Shown piece after piece: positions 1-11,760 of a stretch of DNA of 64,000 bases. Source of the DNA: Topomyia yanbarensis (Eukaryota > Arthropoda > Insecta > Diptera > Culicidae); contig NC_080672.1 in the NCBI RefSeq assembly GCF_030247195.1, forward strand, positions 4,898,001 to 4,962,000. Direction: 5' to 3'. Within the stretch, counting starts at the first letter, position 1. Every line of letters begins with the position of its first letter. Both the position numbers and the translations under genes were made by a program. The notes beneath the pieces are model-generated. The model was not told the origin of the DNA. It searched no databases and was given only the letters and a program-made list of their open reading frames with translations.

Positions 1-369
1 TCATAGCAATAAATTGATTAGAACACTATGTGGAAGCAAGTAAAAATAGACCGAAATTTTTTATTCGATAAGAATAAGACTCTATTACCATAAAAGTACT
101 TGAAAAAGTCAAATCCTTGAAATTGCCTTCAGCATACCCATTGCAAAAATCTAAGCTTCGCAACCAATTCTGGGTCAGCACACCAATTTTACTGGTTCTT
201 ATCCGTTAAGACTCTTACACATTATAATGACGAGGTGAATAAATTCCAAACAAAATTTGATGGATAAAAAATGACCATCGTCCATATTGAATTTAGACAA
301 TGACATTATCAAATCGAACAACCCAAGCCTAAAATAAATAAATCATTGAACGTCTGTGATTAAAGCCTG

Positions 370-377
370 TTTCACAC
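370..377. repeat. Left 8-bp target site duplication of hAT-type element
   Basis: TTTCACAC directly precedes the terminal inverted repeat that begins at 378. The same eight bases follow the other end at 3690-3697. Perfect 8-bp duplications are the hallmark of hAT-superfamily insertion. Confidence 0.88.
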
Positions 378-3300
378 TAGAGATGGGCGGGTACGGGTCT
401 TTTTACCCGATACCCAAACCGATCCCGTACCCGTAAGAATCGGGGCGAGTTCGCCTTTTGATATCACCGGGTACGGGTTGGATCGGGTGCATTAAAAATA
501 TGTATTCCGGGTACGGGTCGGGTCGGGTTTTTTTTCCAAACATTTCGCTCTTATCCATATAAATGTTTTTGAATGTTTGGATGACCTTTTACCGCCAATA
601 TCAAAAAGTGATGACTCGTAGAAGCATAATTTTCCCATATTGACATACATTCGTCCTATATGTGAGCGTGTATCGAGTGAACGGGAGTATACATAGATTT
701 TGAACTGGAAGTTCATCATCTAGAAAATTTCATTGTGAAAAATTTTGCTCTACTATAAAACAGAGAAACATTTATCACTTTTTGTGAAATTTCTCGATCA
801 TTTTTGAGGTATTAATGTTGTAAATATCCTTCATCTTTCGGACATTCAAACAGAAAAACAAGTATATGACTTCTATCGATCTGTTCAAGGAAAATATAGT
901 CTGAATAAACCACCAAACATAAAAAATGTAGATTTATTATGGCTTCATTGACAAAAATGTTTGGTGTTACTACTTTATTGATAAGTTTAATTAAAGAAGA
1001 TGTTTACATGTATACCAGTACACGAGTTATTCCAATTAATCAAAAATCTGCAGATAAATTTTACATTTTCAAGATCACTTAATGAATTACGTGACGTGAC
1101 GGACAGAAGTTGAGCGTGTTTAGAATAAAATGTTTGTTTAGATGATTTTTGCAAGAATTGATCTTATAGAAAATTTACTAAAAGATGTCTCATATAAGCT
1201 AACCCTGATTTTTCGGTTAAATAGTTTCGGAAAGAATGCCCTCGAATCTCGCTATCTACATCGTGATCAGTGGCAGTTTCCATGTCACTCCATGTCAATC
1301 TGGAACTGTGGTATTTCCGGTTTCGTTCACATGTAAAGATTTATGCCGAAAGATAAACTAGTACAGTGAAGACCCGTTTTTATCAACCTCCTGTTAAATT
1401 TTAGGCTTATAAAACGGAGTCATTGACAGAATCGGGACATCTTTCTTTTGAATAAACCGGATCATTTAAAATATTCTAACGTCAAAAAATATTTGCTTGC
1501 CTATGTTTTTAATGCAACACATGCATGAGTGTGCTCCATAATTACTGTTCTTGAAAGAACAGATGTTTTTTACATTGACATAAACTCGAAAATGACATTT
1601 CTTCACAGTATGAATTTTTAACATTTCGGACCCTTCCACTCTAATTTAGACAGTGTTCCAAGCATATTTTGGACACACTGAATGTGACTGAATATATTTT
1701 GGAAACAGTGAAGTTTTTTCTACTAAACTGACCTACTGACTCGTTCTCTTTGCAGTATATTTAATGCATGAAAGAAGAACATAAGCAAATCAGTGACTGC
1801 CAATAAAAAATGGTACAATTAATCTTTATATGGAAGGCTGACTGCATGAAGTATTTTTTTTAGTTCTATCATTTTGAGAAATAGAACAACTTTCGGTACA
1901 ATTAGGTTACTGCAGACTTAACAAAGCAGCATTAAATGTTATGCAATAGAGTTAGCAATAATATATTTCGTGTAACAATTCATCTGTAGCAGTATTATGG
2001 AGTAACATCCTCAAGCGGATGATAAATCAAGGTTCAAAGTTCGTCAGGAATCTTATTGTACTAAATATTAATTTTTAATTCTTTTGTTTACGAGGGTGTT
2101 TCTTGTTATTCTTTCTAAGCTCAGTTTTTCTTTGTTTCTCTTCCTTTACTTTCCTTTTTTCTTCAGTTTTCGCCTTGTGGTATTCAACTGTTCGGCGCAA
2201 TGTTAAAACAGCAGGACTACGTCGATTGAATGTTCCTGTTCGTGTGAGTGTTTCAGGCAATTCTAGGAATTCAGCAATTATTATTTAGCTGTGATATGTC
2301 TCTTAAATTTGTCAACATATAGCTCGTCGAATTCAACAAATTCGAACTACAAATGTTCTTCAACATGGATTTCAGAAGTCTCCTCTTTGGTCACATTATG
2401 GTCTTCAATGAAATGTTCCTCAATCGTTTGATTTTCGACATCCATTGGTTTGAACATTTTTAAATAATTTGACCAAAAAGAGCAGGCGACCTACCGTTAG
2501 GAAATTTTTCACTTGTTGATTATTCTAACTCGATAAACAAATAGCTGTCAAGAAAGAAAATCGAGAGGTGTCCAAAATAAGTTGATATCAATTTTTAAGA
2601 CGCATTGTGGACACCATTTATTTAAGATTTTTTAGATAAAACATTACGAAGAAACCTTTTCAAACACGTAACATGCATAATACCAAATCAGACAAACTAA
2701 TTAAATCGATAAAAAATATTATAATTGTACATTTAAATCCAATTTGAAAATGTATCACTTCCACCGGTTCCTCTTGGCTATCGTTGAAACATGAAACGTT
2801 TTCGATGATATTTTTGAAAACTGTGAATTCTGTTTAATTTTAAACAATTAGAGATGAACTAATGATATTGAAACTTAATAGACAACCCAAGGAATGTAAT
2901 TGCTGCATCAAACCAAACAAATTCAGAGAAACTTGGCAGTGTAGGAGGCAAATACATTGACAGGGTCAAAAATCTGTAGGGGTCCAAATTAGGTTTATTA
3001 CCCTACAGTGCAAAATTTTTAAAAAAATATGTTTGCACCCTTCGGATCTCTAGGATAAGAAAAATATGCTCTAGAAAGGACTCATTCGAATTCAACGTCT
3101 GCTAGATTCCATCAAACTACCAACTATCAATTTCCATATGAGCCTGATAAAACCGGATCAAAAAGCTGAAATTGGAAGCTGAAAAAATCGGGTCTTTACT
3201 GTAATAGGAGAGGCATAACATAGTTCGCGGAAGGCGTAAGTTGGCGGTGTTCCTTTTCTTCGTTTGTATTAAGCATATGGCGCTGTCTCTCGGTTTATAC

Positions 3301-3689
3301 CTCAAATTTTGTAATTTTTCGTGAGTTTTATTCTAATACGCGAATGATTGTAATTTTTCAATAGTGCATAATCTCCTTAAATAAAAAAACGAAAAAAACT
3401 ACTTACTAGCGCCGGGCTCCCCTACTGTTTTAAATCAAATAGGTTAAATGTATTTATTGAAAATCGAGTTCGAATCAAGCACGGTTTTTAATTTTTTTTT
3501 AATGCGGGTGCGGATCAAATTCGTGTCGAGTTCGGGTTCGGATTCTTTTTTATGCCCGGGTACGGATCAGGTTCAGGTTTTGTATTTTTATAAAATCCGG
3601 GTACGGGTCGGGTTCGGGTAAGCTTACAAAAATAATATTCGGGTTCGAGTCGGTCCGGGTACGAAAAAACCCATACCCGCCCATCTCTA
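378..3689. mobile_element. hAT-type DNA transposon, non-autonomous or fully decayed (3.3 kb)
   Basis: The left end reads TAGAGATGGGCGGGTACGGG. The right end is its near-perfect inverse (ACCCATACCCGCCCATCTCTA), and both ends abut the 8-bp repeat TTTCACAC. About 130 bp inside each end (378-530 and 3500-3675) there are many variants of GGGTACGGGT and CGGGTCGGGT, which look like subterminal transposase-binding sites. TAGAGATGGGC-like ends with 8-bp duplications fit the hAT superfamily. No hAT transposase or RNase H-like DDE domain is recognisable inside; the open frames are 60-75 codons or shorter, apart from a lysine-rich fragment at 2075-2260. The ends and duplication are well preserved while the interior is AT-rich and gene-free, so this is either a non-autonomous element or an old autonomous copy that lost its gene. 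Confidence 0.85.
2075..2460 (-). pseudogene. Lysine-rich fragment resembling the C-terminus of a pogo/CENP-B-type transposase (tentative)
   Basis: Read on the minus strand, 2075-2290 gives a frame with LELPETLTRTGTFNRR, then VLTLRRTVEY, then a tail dominated by K, E and R. This order (a short LP.T..R.G.RN.R segment, a V.T...... segment, then a K/E-rich coiled tail) resembles the C-terminal end of pogo/CENP-B-like DDE transposases. Upstream minus-strand sequence to about 2460 contains a short acidic frame interrupted by stops. No catalytic DDE core is visible. It lies inside the hAT-type element, so it is either a captured fragment or coincidence. Confidence 0.25.
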
Positions 3690-3697
3690 TTTCACAC
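3690..3697. repeat. Right 8-bp target site duplication of hAT-type element
   Basis: TTTCACAC immediately after the right terminal repeat, identical to 370-377. Confidence 0.88.
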
Positions 3698-3874
3698 GAT
3701 GCGATTGTCGCGACGATTTTTGTTTCCTGTAAATATTCACGAAGGACTTTCTTTGAGGTCTTCAAAGATCGAAGCAAGCAATTTCTACATAATAAAAGGT
3801 TTTCATACATTTATGAAGTATTTAGTATATGACAAATGCAGGTTTAGTACTGAGATTTTTCTGAGGTTATAAAA

Positions 3875-4060
3875 ATCTTAGGTCACGCCTTCCGTCGGAA
3901 GGGAAGTAAAACCGTTGGTCCCCGGTCCATGAGTTGATGGGTTAGATATCTAGACCAGATAGTGGGAGTCACCTCTCTGGCGTCGGTGTTTGACCTCATA
4001 GCGTAAATAGGCCGACGGAAAATAACTAGAACAAGAAGAAGAAAAAGAAGAAATTTGAAA
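3875..4060 (+). mobile_element. 3' end of a 5'-truncated non-LTR retrotransposon (tail rich in AAG)
   Basis: The segment starts near CCTTCCGTCGGAAGGGAAGT, continues with GTTGGTCCCCGGTCC and GGAGTCACCTCTCTGGCGTC, and ends with AATAGGCCGACGGAAAATAAC followed by an AAG/AAAAG-rich tail. This phrase and an AAG-repeat tail are typical of the 3' untranslated end of RTE- or R1-like LINEs in insects. There is no coding sequence. The minus-strand 71-codon frame here is an antisense shadow. No target duplication was identified. Confidence 0.5.
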
Positions 4061-4784
4061 TACGGCCAGCTTCCTTTGGAGGTCCTGGAACCGGACAAAT
4101 GTGACCATCACTAAATGTGCTCATTTAATGCATTGAAAATTTGACAAAATCAAAGTTAGTGCAAGCGGTAAATAGTTATTTCAAATAGTTTTAAGACCAC
4201 GGGAACACTTGATCGGTTCGTAGGTAACATTTCTCAAACCTCAAATTCTAGCATGCGATCATTCAAGATCATTCTTCCACTTTAGCTAGTTCTGGGAAAT
4301 CCGAAAGATAGTCCTGACGGCAACGTTTTTCAAATATCAATTCTTGACGGGCGACGTATCAAAACTATGTTATGATAGTCACAAGATGGTAGAAGACTTT
4401 CTGAACAACAGTAACAGTAAAGTGCATTTTTACATTTTGTTCATCATAGTGGAATTAAAACGGAAGACAACGGTAAAAGTGTTTAATATAACATTCCACT
4501 AAGTCGCTCAAAAACAGTGCTTTTCTTAAACTGTTAAAATGGCAACTAAGCCTAGTGAGCCGAAAAGATTTTCAGTTTGAAGGAAAACGTAGCGGGATTA
4601 CATTAAGATATCGACTTTTTGAGGAAGTGTAAAAGACATCAACTAACGCCAACCTGTCATGTTGTCAGGTTGAAGACAGCCGCGTCAAAGAATGTAACAA
4701 AAAGAACTGAATTGAATTGGAATCATTAAAGAAAATGTTTCGGAAACTCAGAAAGATACAAAAGAATTAACAATCACCAAAGAA

Positions 4785-5702
4785 TTGAGGAAAAAGCCGG
4801 TTTTATTCATCAAGGCTGACAAGGGACATAAAGTAGTAGTCATGGATAAGCATCAATATGACACTGACATGCAACATAAAATAAACTATGGTCCATATAG
4901 AATTCAAAGAATAAATCCTCTCCCTGACATGATCAAACGTATCGATAAAACCCTTAAAGAATGCAAACCCGTCCTGGGGGATAGCCTGTCACGTCTCAAA
5001 GTTTCAAATCCTGCCTTACCTAGAATTAAGGGACTACCTAAAATCTACAAACCTGGGAATGAAATGAGGGAAATTATTTCAGCTATAAATTCCCCTACCC
5101 AAAAAATTGCAAAATAGTTGGTTAACGAATTTTAAACAATGCCTAAACAATTCCATAGTTGCTCAGTTAAGAGTACACAAGAATTCGCAATCAAACTTCA
5201 GAAGTCAGAAGAAATCAAAGATGACGAGATAATGGTCTCTTTTGATGTAACCGTCATATTCCCATTCGTCCTTGTAAAAGATTCAATTAACCTCTTAGAG
5301 GATTGGTTACTACAACAGAATATCAATAGTCTATGGAAAAGCAAAGTGAGATCTTATCTTAAACTTACTCGCCTTTGCACGGAAGAAAATTATTTCACAT
5401 TCCGAGATGTCTTCTATAAACAAACTAAGGGTAATCCACTCTCTCCATTTCTTTGTGAGCTTTTCATGGCAAACCTAGAAGAATGTTTAAAGATGAAAGA
5501 TTTGTTGCCAGAACGCTGGTGGAGATATGTTTATTATTTTTTTTGCAGTATCAAACGGAGAAATTTAACAAAGATATTGGAAGCTATTAACATCATTCAT
5601 GATAATATCAAGTTCACACATGAAGAAGAAAAAGATAACAAATTACCATTTTTGGATATCCTTGTAATAAGAGGAGGGAAATCCTTGACTTTTGAAATTT
5701 AA
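4785..5702 (+). pseudogene. Penelope-like reverse transcriptase, broken
   Basis: The protein would copy element RNA into DNA. Visible family blocks in order are KADKGHKVVVMDKHQY (N-terminal KADKG block), GLPKIYKPGNEMR and SAINSPTQKIAK. After in-frame stops at 5115-5117 and shortly beyond, the same frame resumes at 5139 with MVSFDVTVIFP (motif A region), KGNPLSPFLCELFMANLE (motif B region) and KLPFLDILV near the end. The catalytic motif expected as RYVDD reads RYVYYFF at 5523-5543, so both catalytic aspartates are lost. Coding-like sequence extends some 60 bases upstream of 4785. Between 5702 and the endonuclease the frame shifts. This is a dead copy; the family assignment is firm from the block order and the downstream GIY-YIG domain. 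Confidence 0.85.
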
Positions 5703-6117
5703 AGAAAACCTACCAATACAGAAAGAGTTATACCAAATACTTCAAACAATTCTTATCAGCATAAAATGGCAGCATTTCATGACATGGTTCATAGAATGCT
5801 TAGTTTACCACTCAGCGAAGTAGCAAAAATTAAAGAAACAGAGTGTATTTTCAAAATTAGCAGGCTCAACGAATATCCAGAGCAAACTATCCAATCAATA
5901 ATCAATAAAAAAAAAAAGTAAAAAGATTCAACAAGCAATCTCTCGCAACATTAACCCTAATAACCGAGAATTTAAAAAGGATAGCAGTAGATTTCAACAA
6001 AAATACGCCTTATCCACTTAGACATAAATTAAAAAAGTTTGGTATGGATCTTGTTTTAGTAGTAGAAACTACCAACTTAAATCGATATTAGGATCCACTA
6101 AAGATCCAATTGAGACA

Positions 6118-6390
6118 TTGGGAAAACCTGGGGTATACAAAATTTCTTGTTCTCATTGTGATAATATTTATATTGGACAAACTAAGAGAACGCTAGATAT
6201 TCGTTTTAAACAGCCCATCGCTGAAATCACAAAAGCTTCCAAGGAAACTGTTAAAGATGTACCATTTCACTTAAAATCTAAGGTAGCAGAACATTCCTTT
6301 TCAGAAAAACATGATCTGACTACCGAGGATATAAAAATTCAACGTCAAATTTCTAATCCATGGAAATTGGATGTAGCTGAGAGAGCCTAG
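6118..6390 (+). pseudogene. GIY-YIG endonuclease domain of the Penelope-like element
   Basis: The frame reads GVYKISCSHCDNIYIGQTKR, the Penelope variant of the GIY-YIG nuclease in which a Cys-x2-Cys pair sits just before the YIG strand. It is followed by a Leu-Asp-x-Arg helix (TLDIRF) and a histidine region (VAEHSFSEKHD). In active elements this domain nicks target DNA for insertion. It is out of frame with the reverse transcriptase remnant, and the frame stops at 6388-6390. Arginine and tyrosine positions typical of the family are visible, but activity is not expected. Confidence 0.85.
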
Positions 6391-6565
6391 AAATTTTTAA
6401 ACAACCCCCTTCGTCTTTACTCAATCGAGATCGAGGTAACGGATATGCATGGCTTTTCCAAACATTACCCGTACGCAAATGATCATCTTCACACACCTAA
6501 GTTACCTAATTTACCTGTCCTTTTGATACATAAAGCGGTACAGAGGGTATTTTCTTCATTCTGAT

Positions 6566-6640
6566 ACAATACACTGATGAAGGGTGCAAGTCGTAGCCGA
6601 AATACGTAAAAGACAACGGTAAAAGTGTTTAATTTAATCA
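6566..6640 (+). ncRNA. Hammerhead-ribozyme-like core in the Penelope terminal repeat
   Basis: CTGATGA (6574-6580), then a short arm with GG...CC potential, then GAAA (6599-6602), then a palindromic TACGTA. This is the conserved order of a hammerhead core (CUGAUGA, stem II, GAAA, short stem III). Penelope-like elements are known to carry minimal hammerhead motifs in their terminal repeats. Stems I and III pair poorly here when drawn by hand, so this copy may be degenerate or need dimerisation. Confidence 0.5.
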
Positions 6641-6699
6641 TTGACTAATCCGCAATAACACAACACCAGAAAGAAAAGCAAACACTGAAGTATTGAAGA

Positions 6700-7040
6700 T
6701 ACTAATCACCGTATCCAAAATCGGCAGACAAAAAGTGTTCTCATGTGCACATATTATGCGATTTTAAATCGTCCCTGAAAGTCAAAGCCACCTGAGATTA
6801 CGGTGGGGAGGCAAATTGTTTTCTGCCTTTCTCGCCGAACCGAAAAACCGACTTTCCTGCGAGGCCCGTAGGGCTGAATCTTATATACAATTTTACTCAG
6901 TTCATCGAGATCGAAAAATATCTTTGTGTATGTAAGTGTGCATGTATGAGTGTCCACATCAATTTCTCGAAAACGGCTGAACCGATTTTTACAAACAGAC
7001 ACTCAAATTAAAGGTTTAATATTTCCATATTTACAAACGG
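6700..7040. repeat. Unclassified dispersed-repeat-like sequence
   Basis: The block contains AAAACGGCTGAACCGATTTTTACAAAC and a preceding (TG)-rich stretch near 6915-6950, phrases that look like dispersed insect repeat DNA. No ends, target duplications or coding domain could be defined. The 82-codon minus-strand frame shows no motif. Confidence 0.25.
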
Positions 7041-9262
7041 AACAAAAGATTCAATATGTGCCAAATAGTATGAATGTGTAGATCATGGTCGCTTGTTGCC
7101 TATCAATGCTGTTACATACTGGCCACCTGCACCAGCTCCGGAAATCCCTGAAGAAGTAACTAAGTTCATAAATTGTTCATATGCGTTTCGCGAAGATTGA
7201 CTATTTTCTATGGGAACTTATGGGGCTGATTTGCGATCATGGACAGTATACCTATATGCACATGTTTTTGCTCATAGTAAAGGCGCATTATCCGTATAGG
7301 ATCTCTGTTAAATTTATTTTGAATTGAATTGCCGGTTCCGTAGGTACAAATTGGAGAGCTCTGTTACATGATTTACGAATACAAATTGGTGCCACTATGA
7401 TGTATGGTTACTATAACGGTTGCAAAACTGCTTGAATGTGCATTATTGTGTAATTTATAAACAAACGAAAGCTATTTGAGATTGATCACATACCAGGTCG
7501 TTAGAACTCCCGCAGGAATTAGTCCGGATTCGAGAAATAATTAAGTAATTTCGCGGACAAACCCAAGAAAAATTATGTGCTTTCTTGAAAAAAAAGAATA
7601 AATTGAAAAACATATTGATTGCTTATGTATCTGTCTTAGAACTCAGAAGATGGTAATCTGATGAACTACAGACTATTAAATCATTTGATAACTTCCCGTG
7701 CAAAGTCTGACAGCAAACTGGAAACTGAAAGCTTTATGTAGTCATGTTGCCGGCGATGATTACTCAGGTTGAACCGGAAAAAATCTATCCGATTCTTACA
7801 AAGTAGTTTTCTTTAGCCAACTTTTAATCTTGAACTTCACGATATACGAAAATTTCGGTGCACGATTTATTTATTTTCAACCTGTTTTTTTATACTGGAG
7901 GTTCAGCCTTGCCGATTTTTATGGGTGTGAAGGATCTCTATCCAATTTTAACGCTTGACGTTTATTTCCGATTATTATATTCTTATATGTTTGTAACGGC
8001 TTTTACGAAACAAATCCACCCCTTGCGACTTTTATTTTCGGTCTCTCATTTGATGTGTTGCCAAACAAAAAGAAACGCAATGCATGTAAACATATCAAAA
8101 TTAGATCAGAATTTGACGTCATATTTAACAAACTTAAACTGAGATCAAAATAAGACTTCTTCTTGTCTGGAATCAAGAAACTTTGAAAATTTAAATTGGT
8201 AACAACACTCCTGATGACCGGCTGTCCGAAGTTCAATTTGATTCTGACGGGATTCACTCTCGATAATCGATTATACAGAGTTTTAATATTTTACATAAAA
8301 TTGTATATATTTATTCTAAACAATCAGTAAGCTGTTCAGACATAAGTTAATACAAAACTTCTACAACAAAAAATCATATTCTCAGTCACATCGCTTGCTT
8401 GAAGTGAATCCTGAATAGATACCTATCTACTATCATATCCGTGGTACTTATGGTCACAGAGTTGGGGCCTGCCGTTAAGTGGGTATCACACCAACACTTC
8501 CTTTTAATATCCCAAGTTACGGTACGTGTCAATGGTGGCTCTTAGGTCAAGTTCTTGCTTGTTATTCCCAAACATTGTTCCTCAAGTAGACCGTGTGGGA
8601 ATGAGAGTCATCAGTCTGCAATCTACGCGGCATACCGTGCTTACGCAACGCAACATCAAAATATGATTTCTGTTTGCGTTAATTTTGATGTTTCACTTTG
8701 ACCGGGTTGCCACTCAGTTTACACAACGTCAACTTATTTTGGATGATTGTTCTTGGATATATAACCTAAATTATAGCAATCACGAGTACGATTGAAACGA
8801 TACACCGAACACAGCTGCTGGAGTTGCTGTTCAAAATTGGAATCAAGTGAAAAAACTTAATTTCTCGAATCCGTTTCCGTCGCAGTATCAAAATCAAGCG
8901 ACCCAATATTCCTGCAGACATTCTAGAAACTTTAAATTTTTTTATAGCGCTTGCGATGACCATTGACCGATCGGTTTTATTTCAGGATTTTGGTTTGCAA
9001 ACCCATTTGTTCACAATTTACCTATTAAAATAATAAAGATCTTCTAGAAAATCTGATCAATCGGTTCATCGATTGCAGAGATATCGCGTGCACCACAAGC
9101 GCTACAGTGAGGAAATATTTCTGGAAAACACTCGGCAAATTGATCCATGTTGGCATGAAACATGGATACTCTTTAGTAATGACTTAAGCAAGACTTGAGC
9201 TAGATACCTAAAAAGTAACGTAACAATCGGTATTTTATCGGATTCAAAGGCATTAAAACTAT
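7041..9262. other. Intergenic DNA without recognisable genes
   Basis: Read on both strands. There are open frames of 65-94 codons, but none has a recognisable domain or coding-like composition. No tRNA, terminal repeat or long hairpin was recognised. Confidence 0.5.
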
Positions 9263-9550
9263 TTATCTGCGAAACAGTTTAAAAGGTATTATTGGCAAGA
9301 AATTTGCTACGGGAATTACTTTGGCAGAACATGAGTCTATTGGCATAAAATGAAAATGTATCTTTCCCGGTATTCCTAAAAACATATCTTCATATTCCTT
9401 ATTGTTAGGATAATGAAAAGTCGAAAGAACTAAGTTTGTAGTTGTCGACCTGCTAGGAAAGAATCCATGGTGCTCAGTTGAGATGTATGATTCAGCTTCA
9501 CAAACAATCTTAACCCATTTCCCGCGGATGATGCCATATAGCATCACCAA
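9263..9550 (-). pseudogene. Jockey-clade reverse transcriptase fragment
   Basis: The minus-strand frame contains KIVCEAESYISTEHHGFFPS followed by RSTTTNLVLSTF. This matches the segment before motif A of Jockey-clade LINE reverse transcriptases (K.......IS..QHGF...RST.TNL). The downstream YxDF.KAFD motif is not recognisable, so the fragment is short and decayed. Flanking ends are lost. Confidence 0.7.
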
Positions 9551-9599
9551 GCACAGCTGATATTACAAATTGGATATTGCACTACGCCAGACCTATAAC

Positions 9600-11760
9600 A
9601 ATTCAATAAAAATATGACTGCAAACAATTTAACAAAAATTCAAGCTATCCACTATATATATATAATATATAATCCTTTAGTAGCGGAAACGATCTTCAAG
9701 AATCGATTTGCAGAATTTGAGGATCGGATGTCAACATTCAACTTTTCGACTACAACAAATTTCTTTTTATATGTCCATCGATTGGCTAATCGTGTCTCGG
9801 TATGCGTTATATGATGACCGTAAAAACACTATGACTGCATGGTCTGCTAGCTAATCCCATGAGCAGTATTATTATTACCAATTATTATTACATTTGTTGG
9901 ATATCCAAGCAGTAATTCGATTTTTTTCACCACTATTTCCAACACGGAACTCATCCGAACATTTCGAATGGCTTATCGAACCTATAAGCAAAACGAGAAT
10001 CAATTCACTTTAAGTGTTGAATGAGTCTCCAGTTTTCGGAACCAATATTGCGCATCCTCGAGTGCTTCTGCAGAAGCACACGAAAGTTCTCAGCACTTAT
10101 TATCCTAATAACTTAATTGAGAGTTGAATCACGAAGCTTTTCATCAACTCATCACTCTATCGTCAATTCATACGCACAAAGCGAGAGAAAAAACGTAGCT
10201 AGTCCCTATAAAAGTCACACAATGGATTAATGGCACTAGAAGAGAACTTCTACTGCCCGGCGGTGGTTTTGCGCCTTCTGCCCTAGGTAACCAGTTCAAC
10301 GATTCTAAGTTCAAACTGACAGGCAGAGAAAAAATGTGTGATCTCTAATACCCAACCCCGTTTCAATCTCAGCCAGTCTTTCAGTCGTTGGCGTTTAAGC
10401 AGATTCCACCCGAGTGATATTTCACCATTTGCTATCGCCGAGGGGTGCCACCTTCCTTTTACCACCCATCCATCTCCAATCCCCCCGCTTGACAAGATTT
10501 ATTCCCCTCAAAGAGCCAACGACCAACACCGGTGTTGATGATGATGATGAACTTTTTAGCTCCAGGAAATTGCCTCTTTGTGTTTGCTGGTTGGTAGACA
10601 CCATCGGAGAAGGGAATATTCAAATCATTATGATTATTATTATTGTTATTCTATTGGCATGCAGGCTGATGAAGAGGAGCAGAATCACCAAAGGGAAGCG
10701 GTGTGATGGCTTCTGGTTTGTTGGTTTTCCGTTGCTTGATCAGTTCTTGGACGAGCATCAGCTATTTGCGCTTCTTTTTCCCGGGCGGTAAAGCGTTGGC
10801 GCGATGCGAACCTGGCTCCGGAAGATCAGTGTGCCGTCAAAAACGAGTATTAATAGATTTAATTATAGGCTATGGTAGTGGTTTTCTTTGAATTCTGCAG
10901 ATATGATCAAGATTTTGCTGAATGCCAAAAATTTGATTTCTTGCATTGTTCCTATGAACAACATCCTCCAGAATATATACTTATGCGAAACTTTTTTAAA
11001 ATTGAAACGTAAAATATAGGTTCGAACTGGTCCGCGACTGAAAGCTAAAGTAATCTTTTTGGCCGACAATTCTCACACTAAAGGTGGTTTTTAGGGAACA
11101 CATCAGATCGTACAAATTCTACGGCGGAAAGCGAAGCGGTATCGAACACAGAGAAACACTTTACGATTCTACGTTCCCTGTAATATTTAAGAACTGAATG
11201 TTTTCTTTGGCGGAGCAGCAATATACACGAGCTGTGAACAGCTTTTACCGTGATGGGTAAGACGGACGATCGGGTGGTGGCCGATTAGCCCCCGAATGTG
11301 CAGTTTGAAAATCAAGGACCGTTTCTTCAACATCAGCATCATCAGCATGCATCAATTATCTGCATTGCTTTAGCTGTACTATGAAAACTATCGTGCGATC
11401 GTTCCCCTAAATACCGCCTATCAAGTACTTTATCAAACCACCTTCCAGCGACCGTTGCCTCTAGTGAAACGATTCGTGGAATATTATAAGACCAGCTTTA
11501 GTGAAATACTGTAAATATATCGGACCGAATCTTCACTTTGCGCAGATCTTCCAAAAGAGCTATCCCTGCGTATCATCTATTCAACTTTCTCTCGTCAATG
11601 CTCGTCAAACTACAATTGCAAGCAGGTTCACAGTCTGATGAGTAACAGTTTGCATCGCAATCAACAGAAATCACTCCGAGAGTCAATGCGCCGACAATTT
11701 GTCGTAAACGTTTTTGTTTCGACAGTCGTAGTGTAACTTTTCAATGTGTAAGGGCAGATA
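9600..11760. other. Repeat-poor intergenic or intronic DNA
   Basis: No coding domain was recognised. A TATA-box-like CTATAAAAG lies at 10206-10214, and a GC-richer stretch follows (10255-10850) with a short GAT repeat near 10538-10549. Overlapping 60-125-codon frames at 10283-10891 in several phases contradict each other and show no motif. AT microsatellite sequence is present near 9651-9672. The segment could be host regulatory or untranslated DNA, but nothing proves it. Confidence 0.35.

Larger units (their letters stand above)
4463..6660 (+). mobile_element. Penelope-like retroelement (decayed, with terminal direct repeats)
   Basis: A Penelope-type reverse transcriptase is followed by a GIY-YIG endonuclease in the same orientation. 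The element is bracketed by direct copies of GAAGACAACGGTAAAAGTG at 4463 and AAAGACAACGGTAAAAGTG at about 6609. Similarity continues weakly for some 25 bases downstream of each copy, as expected for Penelope pseudo-LTRs. The first terminal repeat lacks the CTGATGA part present before the second, so the 5' repeat is truncated. Stops and at least one frameshift make it inactive. Confidence 0.85.

Noticed and set aside
10206..10214. CTATAAAAG as a core promoter
   Set aside because: A TATA match alone in AT-rich DNA is expected by chance; no transcript start or downstream coding exon was found.
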